DNA of 64,000 bases, from the NCBI RefSeq assembly GCF_003287935.1, contig NZ_CP030287.1:4740267-4804266 (forward strand). Reading direction: 5' to 3'. The DNA comes from Streptomyces sp. ICC1 (GTDB lineage: Bacteria; Actinomycetota; Actinomycetes; Streptomycetales; Streptomycetaceae). This document shows, piece by piece, positions 32,188-42,019 of the stretch. A program made the translations under genes and the position numbers. Positions within the stretch are counted from its first letter, which is position 1; the number at the start of each line of letters is the position of its first letter. The notes beneath the pieces are model-generated. The model was not told where the DNA came from. It did no database searches and was given only the letters and a program-made list of their open reading frames with translations.

Positions 32188-33531
32188 ATGGCCCCCCTCA
32201 AGATCACTGTGATCGGCACCGGATACCTCGGCGCGACGCACGCCGCGGCCATGGCCGAGCTGGGGTTCGAGGTGCTCGGGCTGGACGTGGTGCCGGAGAA
32301 GATCGAGATGCTGGCCTCCGGCCGCGTGCCCATGTACGAACCGGGGCTGGAGGAACTGCTGCGCACGCACGTGGCCGGGCTGCCCGGCTCCACGGGCCGG
32401 CTGCGCTTCACCACCTCGTGGGAGGAGGTCGGCGCCTTCGGCGACGTCCACTTCGTCTGCGTGAACACCCCGCAGAAGCACGGCGAGTACGCCTGCGACA
32501 TGAGCTACGTCGACTCCGCCGTGGAATCGCTCGCCCCGCACCTGACCCGGCCCGCCCTGGTCGTCGGCAAGTCCACGGTGCCCGTCGGATCCGCCGAGCG
32601 CCTCGCCGCCAAGCTGACCGCGCTCGCCCCGGCGGGCGAGGACGTCGAGCTCGCGTGGAACCCGGAGTTCCTGCGCGAGGGCTTCGCCGTCCAGGACACC
32701 CTGCACCCGGACCGGATCGTCATCGGCGTCGACGGCGAGCGCGCCGAGAAGCTCCTGCGGGAGGTCTACGCGACCCCCATGGGGGAGGGCACCCCGCTGG
32801 TCGTCACCGACTTCCCCACCGCCGAGCTGGTCAAGACCGCCGCCAACTCCTTCCTCGCCACGAAGATCTCCTTCATCAACGCGATGGCCGAGGTCTGCGA
32901 GGCCGCCGGCGGCGACGTGCTGAAGCTGGCCGAGGCCATCGGGTACGACGAGCGGATCGGGAAGAAGTTCCTGCGCGCCGGCATCGGCTTCGGCGGCGGC
33001 TGCCTGCCCAAGGACATCCGCGCGTTCATGGCCCGGGCCGGCGAGCTGGGCGCCGACCAGGCCCTGACCTTCCTGCGCGAGGTGGACTCCATCAACATGC
33101 GCCGCCGCGGCCACATGGTGGAGCTGGCCCGCGAGGCCGTGGGCGGCTCGTTCCTCGGCAAGCGCGTCGCCGTGCTCGGCGCCACCTTCAAGCCCGACTC
33201 CGACGACGTCCGCGACTCCCCCGCCCTGAACGTCGCCGGGCAGATCCACCTCCAGGGCGGCCAGGTCACCGTCTACGACCCCAAGGGCATGGACAACGCC
33301 CGCCGCGTCTTCCCCACCCTCGGCTACGCCGGCTCCGCCCTGGAGGCGGCCCGCGGCGCCGAGGTCGTCCTGCACCTCACCGAATGGCGCGAGTTCCGCG
33401 ACCTCGACCCCGCCGACCTCGGCGAGGTCGTCACCGACCGCCTCGTCCTCGACGGCCGCAACGCGCTGGACCCGGCCCGCTGGCGCGCGGCGGGCTGGAC
33501 CTACCGCGCCATGGGCCGCCCCCGCGCCTGA
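32188..33531 (+). CDS. UDP-glucose/GDP-mannose 6-dehydrogenase family
   Basis: 447 residues; ATG 32188 follows CCAGGAG. Motifs: ITVIGTGYLGATHAAAMAEL (NAD-binding), VNTPQKHGEYACDMSYVDSA, KSTVPVGS, then EFLREGFAVQDTLHPDRIVI and KTAANSFLATKISFINAMAE. The catalytic cysteine segment is GFGGGCLPKDIRAF, and GATFKPDSDDVRDSPALNVA follows. These define the nucleotide-sugar dehydrogenase family that makes uronic acids by double oxidation at C6. The substrate (UDP-glucose most likely) is inferred. Part of the envelope-polymer neighbourhood. Confidence 0.94.
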   Translation: MAPLKITVIGTGYLGATHAAAMAELGFEVLGLDVVPEKIEMLASGRVPMYEPGLEELLRTHVAGLPGSTGRLRFTTSWEEVGAFGDVHFVCVNTPQKHGEYACDMSYVDSAVESLAPHLTRPALVVGKSTVPVGSAERLAAKLTALAPAGEDVELAWNPEFLREGFAVQDTLHPDRIVIGVDGERAEKLLREVYATPMGEGTPLVVTDFPTAELVKTAANSFLATKISFINAMAEVCEAAGGDVLKLAEAIGYDERIGKKFLRAGIGFGGGCLPKDIRAFMARAGELGADQALTFLREVDSINMRRRGHMVELAREAVGGSFLGKRVAVLGATFKPDSDDVRDSPALNVAGQIHLQGGQVTVYDPKGMDNARRVFPTLGYAGSALEAARGAEVVLHLTEWREFRDLDPADLGEVVTDRLVLDGRNALDPARWRAAGWTYRAMGRPRA

Positions 33532-33660
33532 GCCGTACCGGCGTACGCCAGTACGACCGCACCACCGCACGCCGCGGAATGTCCGGCCCCGCATCTCGTC
33601 ACCGGATTGTTGGCCATAGCCACGCGGGCCGTGCGCAATGGATCGCTAGACTCACCGCCG

Positions 33661-34959
33661 ATGACCAGTACGAGCACGAGCAGCCCTGTCCGCCCCACCG
33701 CAGGCGCGCCGGGGCCGGCCCCGCGTGCCGGGCGGGGCTCCGTCGACTCCGCCCTCCGCGGCCGCGCCGGCCACCTGGCCATGGCGGGCTTCTGGCTGGC
33801 CACGCGGACCCTGATGGTGGTCCTCCTCGTGGTGAACCTGCACGGCACGTCCTCCGTGCGCGTGGAGATCACCCAGACGTACAACAACTGGTACGACGTC
33901 CTCGTGACGGGCACGATGCCGCACGACGACGTCATGTGGCAGTACCCGCCGGCCGCCGCGGCGATCTTCCTGTCGCCCGACCTGCTGCCCTTCCTCAGCT
34001 ACTTCCAGGCCTTCGTCGCCCTGACCGTCATCTGCGACGCGCTCATCGCCGTGGGCCTGGTCCGCGCCGCCCGCCGCAGCGACGGCAGCATGGCCGGCGC
34101 GGTGCTGTGGCTGACGACGCTGCCGCTGCTGCTGTCGCTGCCCTTCGGGCGCTACGACCTGCAGGTCACGCTGCTCGCCGTGGGCTCGCTGCTGTGCCTG
34201 CGCTTTCGCCGCAAGCTCGGCGGCGTCCTCGCCGGCATCGGCGCGCTGGTCAAGGTGTGGCCGCTGCTCGCCTTGATCGGGACCCCGCGCGGCCGGACCA
34301 CCCGCGACGCGGTCGTCTCCGCCGTGGCGTCCGCGGCCGTGCTCCTCGCGGTCCTCGCGCTGTTCTTCCGCGACACCCTCGGCTTCCTGGGCAACCAGGG
34401 CAACCGCGGCATCCAGGTCGAGTCGCTGGGCGGCTCGGCCCTGATGTTCGGCAAGCTCATCGGCGCCTGGTCCGGGAAGATCGAGGTCCGCTACGGCGCC
34501 TACGAGTACCTGGGCCCGTACGTCTCCAGCGTCGCCATGCTCTCCGTCGCCCTCACGGTCGTCGGGTTCGGCTGGCTGCTGCTGTGGCGGGTGAAGGCCC
34601 GGCGCTGGTCGACCGCGACCCCGCTGGACGCCGCACTGTGCGCCATCCTCGTCTTCACCATCACCAGCCGCGTGCTCAGCCCGCAGTACCTGATCTGGCT
34701 GGTCGGCCTCGCCGCCGTCTGCCTGACCTGCCGGCACACCACGCAGCGGCCGGTGGCCTGGCTGATCGTCGCCGCCACGGCGCTGAGCACGGCGATCTAC
34801 CCGCTGACCTACGGCTCGGAGATCCTCCCGGGCACCGGCTTCGGCACCTTCCTGCTGTGCGTGCGCAACGGCGTGCTGGGCTACGCCGCCGTCCTGTCCT
34901 GCGCCCGCCTGTGGCGGGCGAGCGTCACGTCCGACGGTGCTGCGCGGCCCGCGCGGTGA
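33661..34959 (+). CDS. GT87 (DUF2029) membrane mannosyltransferase-like protein
   Basis: 432 residues from ATG 33661. At least nine hydrophobic segments follow a disordered Ser/Thr/Pro N-terminus. The motif VMWQYPPAAAAIFL after the first luminal loop is typical of polyprenol-dependent GT-C glycosyltransferases of the GT87/DUF2029 group, as are LLSLPFGRYDLQVTLLAVGS and SRVLSPQYLIWLVGLA. Such enzymes use polyprenyl-phosphate mannose outside the membrane to extend lipoglycans. The substrate is inferred. Its 3' end overlaps the convergent dipeptidase-like gene by 35 bp. Confidence 0.85.
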   Translation: MTSTSTSSPVRPTAGAPGPAPRAGRGSVDSALRGRAGHLAMAGFWLATRTLMVVLLVVNLHGTSSVRVEITQTYNNWYDVLVTGTMPHDDVMWQYPPAAAAIFLSPDLLPFLSYFQAFVALTVICDALIAVGLVRAARRSDGSMAGAVLWLTTLPLLLSLPFGRYDLQVTLLAVGSLLCLRFRRKLGGVLAGIGALVKVWPLLALIGTPRGRTTRDAVVSAVASAAVLLAVLALFFRDTLGFLGNQGNRGIQVESLGGSALMFGKLIGAWSGKIEVRYGAYEYLGPYVSSVAMLSVALTVVGFGWLLLWRVKARRWSTATPLDAALCAILVFTITSRVLSPQYLIWLVGLAAVCLTCRHTTQRPVAWLIVAATALSTAIYPLTYGSEILPGTGFGTFLLCVRNGVLGYAAVLSCARLWRASVTSDGAARPAR

Positions 34960-35998
34960 ACTCCGCGTCCCGCACCACCCGCTGGGCGTTGCCCCAGGTG
35001 AGCAGGGCCAGATCGGCCTCCGGCCAGCCCCGGTCCAGCAGTTCGGCGATCAGCCGCGGATAGCCCGAGGGATCGGTCAGGCCCGCCGGCCGCGGGGTGC
35101 CCAGCTCGGCGCCGAAGCCCGCGCCCAGGCCCACGCAGTGCGGACCCGCGACGGCCCGTACGTGGTCCACGTGGTCGGCGACCGCGTGCAGGGAGTCCCC
35201 GGTGAGCGCGGTGTCGAAGCTGACCATCGCCAGGCCGTCCGCCGCGCCCAGCGCGAGCAGCACCTCGTCCGTGACGTTGTCGGGGTGCGGATTGAGCGCG
35301 GCCGCCGCCGTGTGGGAGATGATCACCGGCGCCTTGGAGGCCGCGGCGAGCTGGCAGGCCGCCGCCGGCGGGCAGCCGGTGAGGTCGAGGAGCATCGCCA
35401 GCCGGTTCGTCTCGCGCACCACCTCGTGGCCGAAGGCCGTCAGGCCCTCCATGGCCCACGCGGCTCCGGCCGGCGCGAGGATCCGTACGCCCAGTGCGTG
35501 GAAGGCGCGCAGGGTGGCGAGCGAGTCCGTCAGCGTGCGGCCGGGTACGGGGCCCAGGAACGAGGCGATGCGCCCCCGGTTGCGGGCGTCCGCCAGGTCG
35601 TCGGCGTTCAGCGCGAGGCACAGGCTGTCGGGGTAGCGGCGCATCAGGGCCAGCGCCACGTCGATCTGTTCGAGGGTGTCGGACACCACCTGGTCGGGGG
35701 CCGCGGCCTCGCGCGGTGTGAGCAGCGACCAGAACTGGGCGCCCACTCCCCCGGCGCGCAGCCGCGGGATGTCGGTGTCGACGCCCGAGTCGGGGGTGTC
35801 GATGTCGTGGTACGGGCTCTGGCGCAGGGTCCAGACCAGGGTGTTGCACCCGTCCGCCACGGGGTGGACGGACAGCAGCGCGGCGGCCCGGTCCAGGGCG
35901 CCCGGCAGCAGGGCTGCGGGAGTGTCCTCGGCTCCGAGGGAGCCCGGGCCCACGGGGGTCGCCGGGCTCGTTTGCGGTTCGTCCTGAAGGTCGGCCAT
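34925..35998 (-). CDS. Degenerate M19 membrane-dipeptidase paralogue lacking metal ligands
   Basis: 357 residues from ATG 35998 (MADLQDEPQT). The fold and order of blocks follow the M19 dipeptidase encoded just upstream in the operon, but metal-binding positions are replaced. The HxD motif (GHNDLPW in the neighbour) is GCNTLVW; EGGHS is LGPVPGR; DLSHVA is DLTGCP; GGDYDG is GAGFGA. Only the SHTA histidine of the second histidine pair remains. I infer a catalytically inactive or repurposed paralogue. It overlaps the convergent GT87 gene by 35 bp and is the last gene of the purK-purE-dipeptidase run. Confidence 0.8.
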   Translation of the reverse strand: MADLQDEPQTSPATPVGPGSLGAEDTPAALLPGALDRAAALLSVHPVADGCNTLVWTLRQSPYHDIDTPDSGVDTDIPRLRAGGVGAQFWSLLTPREAAAPDQVVSDTLEQIDVALALMRRYPDSLCLALNADDLADARNRGRIASFLGPVPGRTLTDSLATLRAFHALGVRILAPAGAAWAMEGLTAFGHEVVRETNRLAMLLDLTGCPPAAACQLAAASKAPVIISHTAAAALNPHPDNVTDEVLLALGAADGLAMVSFDTALTGDSLHAVADHVDHVRAVAGPHCVGLGAGFGAELGTPRPAGLTDPSGYPRLIAELLDRGWPEADLALLTWGNAQRVVRDAEFTARAAQHRRT

Positions 35999-36167
35999 GA
36001 CGTTCGCTCCGGTCTCGGCGGCTGTGCTCGTACGGGAAGCAGCGGGGAGAGAAGCAGGGAGATGTGGCCACCGTGACACGTGGGACGCCGGAGGCGCCCG
36101 GCGGATGTGGCGTTCGGGTGTAACCCGCAGGTCGCACCCGGTTCGCCGGCTCCGCCGGGCGGACCGG

Positions 36168-37394
36168 TCAGGCGGTCGGGAGCACGGTCGGGAGCACCGC
36201 GTTGGACGGGCCCCGGGAGGCCGACTCCGCGCGCGCCACGTCCTCGGCGTCGCGCAGCACCCGTACCGCGTTCGACCAGGTCAGCTTGGCCAGGTCGGCC
36301 TTGGACCAGCGGCGCGCCAGCAGCTCGGCGACCAGGTTCGGGTAACCGGCCACGTCGTCGAGCCCGGCCGGGGTGAAGGCGGTGCCGTCGTAGTCCCCGC
36401 CGATGCCGATGTGGTCGACGCCGGCCACCTCGCGCATGTGGTCCAGGTGGTCGGCGACCGTGGCGGCCGTGGCCACCGGGCGCGGGCGCCCGGCCTCGAA
36501 GGCGCGGTGCAGCTCCATCGCCGCGGGGGTGGTGTCGAGGTGGTGGTGGCCGTGCGCCCGCAGGTTCTCGTCGGCCGCCAGGGTCCACTCGACGGCCGCC
36601 GGGAGGATGAACTTCGGCACGAACGTGGCCATCGCGACCCCGCCGTTGGCCGGCAGCAGCGCCAGCACGTCGTCGGGGACGTTGCGCACGTGGTCGCAGA
36701 CCGCCCGGGCGGAGGAGTGCGAGAAGACCACCGGCGCGGCCGAGACGGCGAGCGCGTCGCGCATGGTGGTCGCGGCGACGTGCGAGAGGTCGACGAGCAT
36801 GCCGATCCGGTTCATCTCGCGGACGACCTCGCGGCCGAAGTCGCTCAGGCCGCCGTGCCGGGGCTCGTCGGTCGCCGAGTCCGCCCAGTCGATGGTGTCG
36901 TTGTGCGTGAGCGTCATGTACCGCACGCCGAGCTGGTGCAGGGCGCGCAGGGTGGCGAGCGAGTTGTTGATGGAGTGCCCGCCCTCGGCGCCCATCAGCG
37001 AGGCGATCCGGCCCTCGGCGCGGGCCGCCTCCATGTCGTCGGCCGTCAGCGCCCGCACCAGGTCGCGCGGGTAACGGTCGATCAGCTGGGCGACGGCGTC
37101 GATCTGCTCCAGGGTGGCGCTGACCGCCTCGTCGCCCGCGTAGTCGGAGCGCACGTAGACGGACCAGAACTGCGCGCCGACCCCGCCGGCGCGCAGCCGG
37201 GGGATGTCGGTGTGCAGGTGGCCCTTCTGGTCGCGGGCGATGTCCCGGCGGTCCAGGTCGTAGCGCACGGTCTCGCGCAGCGCCCAGGGCAGGTCGTTGT
37301 GCCCGTCGACGACCGGGTGCTCGGCGAGCAGCTCGCGGGCCGCGTCCAGGTGCCGGGCGGCGTCCGCCGCGCCCGCGCCGTGGGCCGGGGTCAC
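36168..37394 (-). CDS. Membrane dipeptidase, peptidase family M19
   Basis: 408 residues; GTG 37394 overlaps the purE stop (GTGA). The full set of renal-dipeptidase metal ligands is visible: [10 protein letters not shown] (H32, D34), the bridging glutamate in MGAEGGHS, the histidines in VDLSHVA and VFSHSSARA, and the aspartate in GIGGDYDG. Family members hydrolyse dipeptides (including D-amino acid dipeptides) with two zinc ions. No signal peptide is apparent, so it should be cytoplasmic. It is translationally coupled to purE although its pathway is unrelated, and a degenerate copy follows. Confidence 0.94.
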   Translation of the reverse strand: MTPAHGAGAADAARHLDAARELLAEHPVVDGHNDLPWALRETVRYDLDRRDIARDQKGHLHTDIPRLRAGGVGAQFWSVYVRSDYAGDEAVSATLEQIDAVAQLIDRYPRDLVRALTADDMEAARAEGRIASLMGAEGGHSINNSLATLRALHQLGVRYMTLTHNDTIDWADSATDEPRHGGLSDFGREVVREMNRIGMLVDLSHVAATTMRDALAVSAAPVVFSHSSARAVCDHVRNVPDDVLALLPANGGVAMATFVPKFILPAAVEWTLAADENLRAHGHHHLDTTPAAMELHRAFEAGRPRPVATAATVADHLDHMREVAGVDHIGIGGDYDGTAFTPAGLDDVAGYPNLVAELLARRWSKADLAKLTWSNAVRVLRDAEDVARAESASRGPSNAVLPTVLPTA

Positions 37395-37927
37395 TTGCCG
37401 AATCCGAAGGAGTCCTGGCCCGCGACCTTCGTGCGCAGCCGCTTGCCCTTCTCGGTGGCCTGGTCGTTGAGGTCCTGCAGGAAGTCGTTGACCCGGCCCA
37501 GCAGCTCCGGGTCGTGCGCGGCCAGGATCCGTACGGCCAGCAGCCCGGCGTTGCGGGCGCCGCCGATCGAGACGGTGGCGACGGGAACCCCTGCGGGCAT
37601 CTGGACGATCGACATGAGCGAGTCCATGCCGTCGAGGTACTTCAGCGGGACGGGTACGCCGATGACCGGCAGCGGGGTGACGGAAGCGAGCATGCCGGGC
37701 AGGGCGGCGGCCCCGCCCGCACCGGCGATGATCACCTTGAGGCCGCGGTCGGCGGCCTGCTCCCCGTACGCGATCATCTCGCGCGGCATCCGGTGGGCGG
37801 AGACCACGTCGACCTCGTAGGGGATCTCGAACTCGTCGAGGGCCTGTGCGGCGGCCTCCATGACGGACCAGTCGGAGTCCGAGCCCATGACGATGCCGAT
37901 GACGGGAGCTGTTGCGGAGGTGCTCAT
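37391..37927 (-). CDS. purE: 5-(carboxyamino)imidazole ribonucleotide mutase PurE
   Basis: 178 residues from ATG 37927. Class I PurE motifs: [30 protein letters not shown] (catalytic histidine), [20 protein letters not shown], then [20 protein letters not shown] and [14 protein letters not shown]. It converts N5-CAIR to CAIR in purine synthesis. The ATG overlaps the purK stop (ATGA) and its stop overlaps the dipeptidase GTG, so all three are coupled. The C-terminus has about 15 extra basic residues compared with the minimal family. Confidence 0.97.
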   Translation of the reverse strand: MSTSATAPVIGIVMGSDSDWSVMEAAAQALDEFEIPYEVDVVSAHRMPREMIAYGEQAADRGLKVIIAGAGGAAALPGMLASVTPLPVIGVPVPLKYLDGMDSLMSIVQMPAGVPVATVSIGGARNAGLLAVRILAAHDPELLGRVNDFLQDLNDQATEKGKRLRTKVAGQDSFGFGK

Positions 37928-39063
37928 GCGGTGATGGATCCTCTGAGATAGCCGGCTGCGTGACGTGCTCGCTCCAGCACATCGTCCAGGTCGTCGCCGT
38001 AGGTGTTGACGTGGCCGACCTTGCGGCCGGGTTTCACGTCCTTGCCGTACATGTGGATCTTCAGCTGGGGGTCGTGGGCCATGCAGTGCAGGTACGCCGC
38101 GTACATGTCGGGGTAGTCCCCGCCCAGGACGTTCGCCATGACCGTCCAGCGGGCGCGGGGGCGCGGGTCGCCCAGCGGCAGGTCGAGGACGGCCCGCACG
38201 TGGTTGGCGAACTGGGAGGTGACGGCGCCGTCCTGGGTCCAGTGGCCGCTGTTGTGCGGGCGCATGGCCAGTTCGTTGACCAGGATCCGGCCGTCGGCGG
38301 TCTCGAAGAGCTCCACGGCCAGGTGCCCGGTGACCCCGAGCTCCTTGGCGATGCGCAGGGCCAGGGCCTGGGCCTCGCCCGCCAGCGCCTCGGAGAGGTT
38401 GGGTGCGGGGGCGATCACCGTGTCGCAGACGCCGTCCACCTGGACGGACTCCACGACCGGGTAGGCCACCGCCTGGCCGTGCGGGGAGCGCACGATGTTG
38501 GCCGCGAGCTCGCGGACGTAGTCCACCTTCTCCTCGGCCAGGACGGGGACGCCCGCCTTGAACGGGGCCTCCGCGTCGGCCTGGCTGCGGACGAACCACA
38601 CGCCCTTGCCGTCGTAGCCGCCGCGCACCGTCTTGAGGATGACGGGGAAGCCCCCGACCTCCTCGGCGAAGGCCGCCGCGTCCGCCGGATCGGCGACGAT
38701 CCGGTGGCGGGGGCTGGGCGCGCCGATCTCGTCGAGCCGGGCACGCATCACCCCCTTGTCGGCGGCGTGCACCAACGCGTCGGGCCCCGGGCGGACGGGG
38801 ATGCCGTCCGCTTCCAGGGCCCGCAGGTGCGCGATGGGCACGTGCTCGTGGTCGAAGGTGATCACGTCACAACCGCGCGCGAAGGCGCGCAGCGTCTCCA
38901 GGTCGCGATAGTCGCCGATGACGACGTCGCTCACGACCTGGGCCGCCGAGTCCTGTGGGGTGTCACTGAGGAGCTTGAATCTGATGCCGAGGGGGATACC
39001 CGCCTCGTGGGTCATGCGGGCGAGCTGTCCGCCGCCGACCATGCCGACTACCGGGAACGTCAC
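37924..39063 (-). CDS. purK: 5-(carboxyamino)imidazole ribonucleotide synthase PurK
   Basis: 379 residues from GTG 39063 with GGAGGA just upstream. ATP-grasp enzyme: [20 protein letters not shown] at the N-terminus, then [15 protein letters not shown], a [18 protein letters not shown]-binding loop, and [20 protein letters not shown]. It uses ATP and bicarbonate to make N5-CAIR from AIR, the substrate of PurE encoded directly downstream. The region upstream (39064-39265) separates it from the divergent GtrA gene. Confidence 0.97.
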   Translation of the reverse strand: MTFPVVGMVGGGQLARMTHEAGIPLGIRFKLLSDTPQDSAAQVVSDVVIGDYRDLETLRAFARGCDVITFDHEHVPIAHLRALEADGIPVRPGPDALVHAADKGVMRARLDEIGAPSPRHRIVADPADAAAFAEEVGGFPVILKTVRGGYDGKGVWFVRSQADAEAPFKAGVPVLAEEKVDYVRELAANIVRSPHGQAVAYPVVESVQVDGVCDTVIAPAPNLSEALAGEAQALALRIAKELGVTGHLAVELFETADGRILVNELAMRPHNSGHWTQDGAVTSQFANHVRAVLDLPLGDPRPRARWTVMANVLGGDYPDMYAAYLHCMAHDPQLKIHMYGKDVKPGRKVGHVNTYGDDLDDVLERARHAAGYLRGSITA

Positions 39064-39265
39064 TCCTCCAGGGTATCCGGCGGTATTCCGCCATCCGGAC
39101 ACGGCCCTGGCCGGTACCCGGTGGCGGGCGGGGCGAGTGTGCCGTGTGTCGCACGGCGTCCGAAGGCGCAGACGTACCAACGGGGTGACACTTAACATGA
39201 GCGGGCCGAAGCAGAACGCGTGACGCCTCATACGGGGGGCCCGAGGGACAGGACTGAAGCCTCTT

Positions 39266-39799
39266 ATGAGCGAGCCGGAGAACGGATCTGCCCTCGACCG
39301 CGTGCGCGGACTCACGCGCGAGGTCGCGAGGTTCGGTGCCGTCGGCGGGCTGGGGGTCCTGGTCAACCTGGGCGTCTTCAACCTGATCAGGCACTTCACG
39401 GACCTGCAGGTGGTGCGCGCGAGCGTGATAGCCACCCTGGTGGCCATCACGACGAACTACCTGGGCTTCCGCTACTTCGCCTACCGGGACCGTGCCGACC
39501 GCACCGGGTCCGGGCGCACCCGCGAGCTGACCCTGTTCATCGCCTTCAGCGCGATCGGGCTGGTCATCGAGAACGGCATCCTGTTCACGGCCACCTACGG
39601 CTTCGGCTGGAACGCCCCGCTCGCCTCGAACTTCTTCAAGTTCTCCGGCATCGCCATCGCCACGGTGTTCCGCTTCTGGTCCTACCGGACCTGGGTCTTC
39701 AAGGCCCTGCCCGCTCCGGCCGCGTCATCGCTGGTCGTCGAGCAGCGCGACGGCCAGACCGGGGCCCCGGCGCGGACCCCGGAGACCGCCGCGAACTGA
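39266..39799 (+). CDS. GtrA family membrane protein
   Basis: 177 residues from ATG 39266. Four hydrophobic helices (about residues 20-40, 52-68, 88-108, 118-138) match the small GtrA/DPMS-associated family, with ARFGAVGGLGVLVNLGVFNL and the NYLGFRYFAYRD segment conserved. Such proteins are thought to flip or help present polyprenyl-linked sugars for cell-surface glycosylation. The soluble C-terminal 35 residues are not conserved. It fits the surrounding envelope-polymer genes and ends 10 bp before the convergent histidine kinase gene. Confidence 0.9.
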   Translation: MSEPENGSALDRVRGLTREVARFGAVGGLGVLVNLGVFNLIRHFTDLQVVRASVIATLVAITTNYLGFRYFAYRDRADRTGSGRTRELTLFIAFSAIGLVIENGILFTATYGFGWNAPLASNFFKFSGIAIATVFRFWSYRTWVFKALPAPAASSLVVEQRDGQTGAPARTPETAAN

Positions 39800-39808
39800 C
39801 CGGCCGCG

Positions 39809-41074
39809 TCAGCGGACCGTGTCCCGCGACTCGGTGGGTTCCGGCGCGGTCCGGCTGAGGAACAGCGCGAACACCGGCGGCTGCGCCTGGAGCAGCTCCA
39901 GGCGGCCGCCGTCCGCCTCGGCGAGGTCCCGGGCGACCGCGAGGCCGATGCCCGTGGAGTTGCGGCCGCTGATGGCCCGCTCGAAGATCCGGTTGCCGAG
40001 GTCCGGCGGGACTCCGGGTCCCTCGTCCGTGACCTCCAGTACGGCCTGGTTGCCGATCACGCGGGTGCGCAGCGCCACGGTGCCGCCCCCGTGCATGAGG
40101 GAGTTCTCCACCAGGGTCGCCAGCACCTGCGAGACCGCGCCCGGGGTGCCCACGGCGCGGACGCCGATCTTGCCCGAGCGCACGACGGCCCGGCCGGCGC
40201 TGCGGTAGGCGGGCCGCCACTCCTCCAGCTGCTGTTTGACGACCTCGTCGAGGTCGAAGGGGACCGCGGAGCCCGTGCGGGGGTCCCGGGAGTTCGTCAG
40301 GAGCCGCTCGACGACGTCGGTGAGCCGCTCCACCTGGGTGAGGGCGATGGTGGCCTCTTCCCGGACGGTCTCCAGGTCGTCGGTGACGGTGATCTCCTCC
40401 AGCCGCATCGACAGGGCCGTCAGCGGGGTCCGCAGCTGGTGGGACGCGTCCGCGGCCAGCCTTCGCTCGGCGGTGAGCATCCGCCCGATCCGCTCGGCGC
40501 TGGAGTCCAGTACGTCGGCGACCCGGTCCAGCTCGGGGACCCCGTACCGCTTGTGCCGGGGCCGCGGGTCGCCGGATCCCAGCCGCTCGGCGGTCTCGGC
40601 GAGGTCGGTGAGCGGGGAGGCCAGCCGGTTGGCCTGGCGTACGGCGAGCAGGACGGCCGCCACGACGGCGAGCAGGGCCACGGCGCCGACGACGGCCAGG
40701 GTCCGCCCGACCTCCTTGGTGACGGTGGAGCGGGACTGCTCGACGACCACGACCTCGCCCTGTTCGCCGCGGGCCGTGCCCCGGATGACGCTCTCCTCGA
40801 TCCGGCGGCCGACCTCGACCGGCTCGCGGCCGGGGACCGTGATCCGCGCGTAGCGGCCGGCGTCGAGCTGCTCGGCGAGCGCGTCGGCGTCGACGGGCCG
40901 CTTCTCCAGGACGCTGCCCTCGACGATGCCCACCAGCCGCAGCGCCTCGGACTCGATGCGGTCCTGGGCGCTGCTGGTGATGGTCCGGGTCTCCACGATG
41001 ACCAGGGAGACCCCGAAGACGGCGATGACGACGAGCACCACGGCGAGCGTGGAGTTGATCAGACGGCGGCGCAT
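39809..41074 (-). CDS. Two-component sensor histidine kinase
   Basis: 421 residues from ATG 41074. Two membrane helices (about 8-28 and 123-145) enclose a roughly 95-residue extracellular sensor region. A HAMP-like segment precedes the phosphoacceptor DASHQLRTPLTAL (H212). ATP-binding motifs are LVENSLMHGGGTVALRTRVI (N box), DEGPGVP (G1) and GIGLAVARDLAE (G2). It should phosphorylate the response regulator encoded 38 bp upstream in the same direction. The signal is unknown. Domain order is the usual EnvZ/CpxA-like form. Confidence 0.95.
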   Translation of the reverse strand: MRRRLINSTLAVVLVVIAVFGVSLVIVETRTITSSAQDRIESEALRLVGIVEGSVLEKRPVDADALAEQLDAGRYARITVPGREPVEVGRRIEESVIRGTARGEQGEVVVVEQSRSTVTKEVGRTLAVVGAVALLAVVAAVLLAVRQANRLASPLTDLAETAERLGSGDPRPRHKRYGVPELDRVADVLDSSAERIGRMLTAERRLAADASHQLRTPLTALSMRLEEITVTDDLETVREEATIALTQVERLTDVVERLLTNSRDPRTGSAVPFDLDEVVKQQLEEWRPAYRSAGRAVVRSGKIGVRAVGTPGAVSQVLATLVENSLMHGGGTVALRTRVIGNQAVLEVTDEGPGVPPDLGNRIFERAISGRNSTGIGLAVARDLAEADGGRLELLQAQPPVFALFLSRTAPEPTESRDTVR

Positions 41075-41112
41075 GGCTTAGAGAATGCCCCACGGGGAGC
41101 GGACTCGGCCGC

Positions 41113-41790
41113 TCAGCTCTTCTCGAAGCGGAAACCGACTCCCCGCACGGTGGCGATGTAGCGGGGGTTCGCGGCGTCGTCCCCGAGCTTCTTGCGGAGC
41201 CAGGAGATGTGCATGTCGAGGGTCTTGGTGGAGGACCACCAGGTGGTGTCCCAGACCTCGCGCATCAGCTGGTCGCGGGTGACGACCCGGCCGGCGTCGC
41301 GCACGAGGACCCGCAGCAGGTCGAACTCCTTCGCCGTGAGCTGGAGCTCCTCCTCCCCCATCCACGCGCGGTGCGACTCGACGTCGATGCGCACCCCGTG
41401 GGTGGCGGGGGGCTGGGCGGACTCGGTGGCGCCGCGCCGCAGCAGGGCGCGGACCCGGGCCAGCAGCTCGGCGAGGCGGAAGGGCTTGGTCACGTAGTCG
41501 TCGGCGCCGGCGTCCAGGCCGACGACCGTGTCGACCTCGTCGGCCCGGGCGGTCAGGACCAGGATCGGGAAGCCGTGGCCCTCGGCGCGCAGCCGGCGCG
41601 CGACCTCCAGGCCGTCCATGCCCGGCAGCCCCAGGTCCAGGACGACGAGATCGACGCCGCCCTGCAGTCCCGCGTCCAGGGCGGTGGGGCCGTCCTCCCG
41701 GACCTCGACCTCGTACCCTTCCCGGCGCAGGGCGCGGGCCAGGGGTTCCGAGATGGATGCGTCGTCCTCGGCGAGCAGTACACGCGTCAT
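41113..41790 (-). CDS. OmpR-family two-component response regulator
   Basis: 225 residues; ATG 41790 gives the canonical N-terminus MTRVLLAEDDASISEPLARA. Receiver domain: acidic pocket E8-D9-D10, phosphoacceptor D52 (LVVLDLGLPGMDG), T and K positions in LTARADE and YVTKPF. The C-terminal winged helix (LTAKEFDLLRVLVRDAGRVV, then LDMHISWLRKKLGD and the final IATVRGVGFRFE) binds DNA. It is the partner of the kinase at 39809. A long hairpin lies about 195 bp upstream, in the intergenic region shared with the POT transporter. Confidence 0.96.
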   Translation of the reverse strand: MTRVLLAEDDASISEPLARALRREGYEVEVREDGPTALDAGLQGGVDLVVLDLGLPGMDGLEVARRLRAEGHGFPILVLTARADEVDTVVGLDAGADDYVTKPFRLAELLARVRALLRRGATESAQPPATHGVRIDVESHRAWMGEEELQLTAKEFDLLRVLVRDAGRVVTRDQLMREVWDTTWWSSTKTLDMHISWLRKKLGDDAANPRYIATVRGVGFRFEKS

Positions 41791-41984
41791 GTGGGTGATG
41801 GTAGTCCGCGGCGGGTGAAAGAAGGGGCCCGCCTGCACACCCCTGCCGATCTGGTCTTATGAACGACTGACGGCCTTCGAAAGTACCCGGATGGTTCCAC
41901 GCGAACCTGTGATCCATCTCTCAAGTGCTTTCATATGCGGCACTGTCGTGTCGTATGGTGTCGAGACGCCTGATGCACTATCTG

Positions 41985-42019
41985 AGAGACTTTCGGCCAA
42001 TAACCAGCCGAAAGTCTCT
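41985..42019. repeat. Perfect 13-bp inverted repeat AGAGACTTTCGGC / GCCGAAAGTCTCT
   Basis: Arms at 41985-41997 and 42007-42019 with a 9-base AT-rich loop (CAATAACCA), in a 496-bp gap that is much less GC-rich than the surroundings. It is divergent between the response regulator and POT genes. It could be a leader hairpin or terminator for the transporter transcript, or an operator. Otherwise the gap 41791-42286 shows no gene. Confidence 0.8.
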
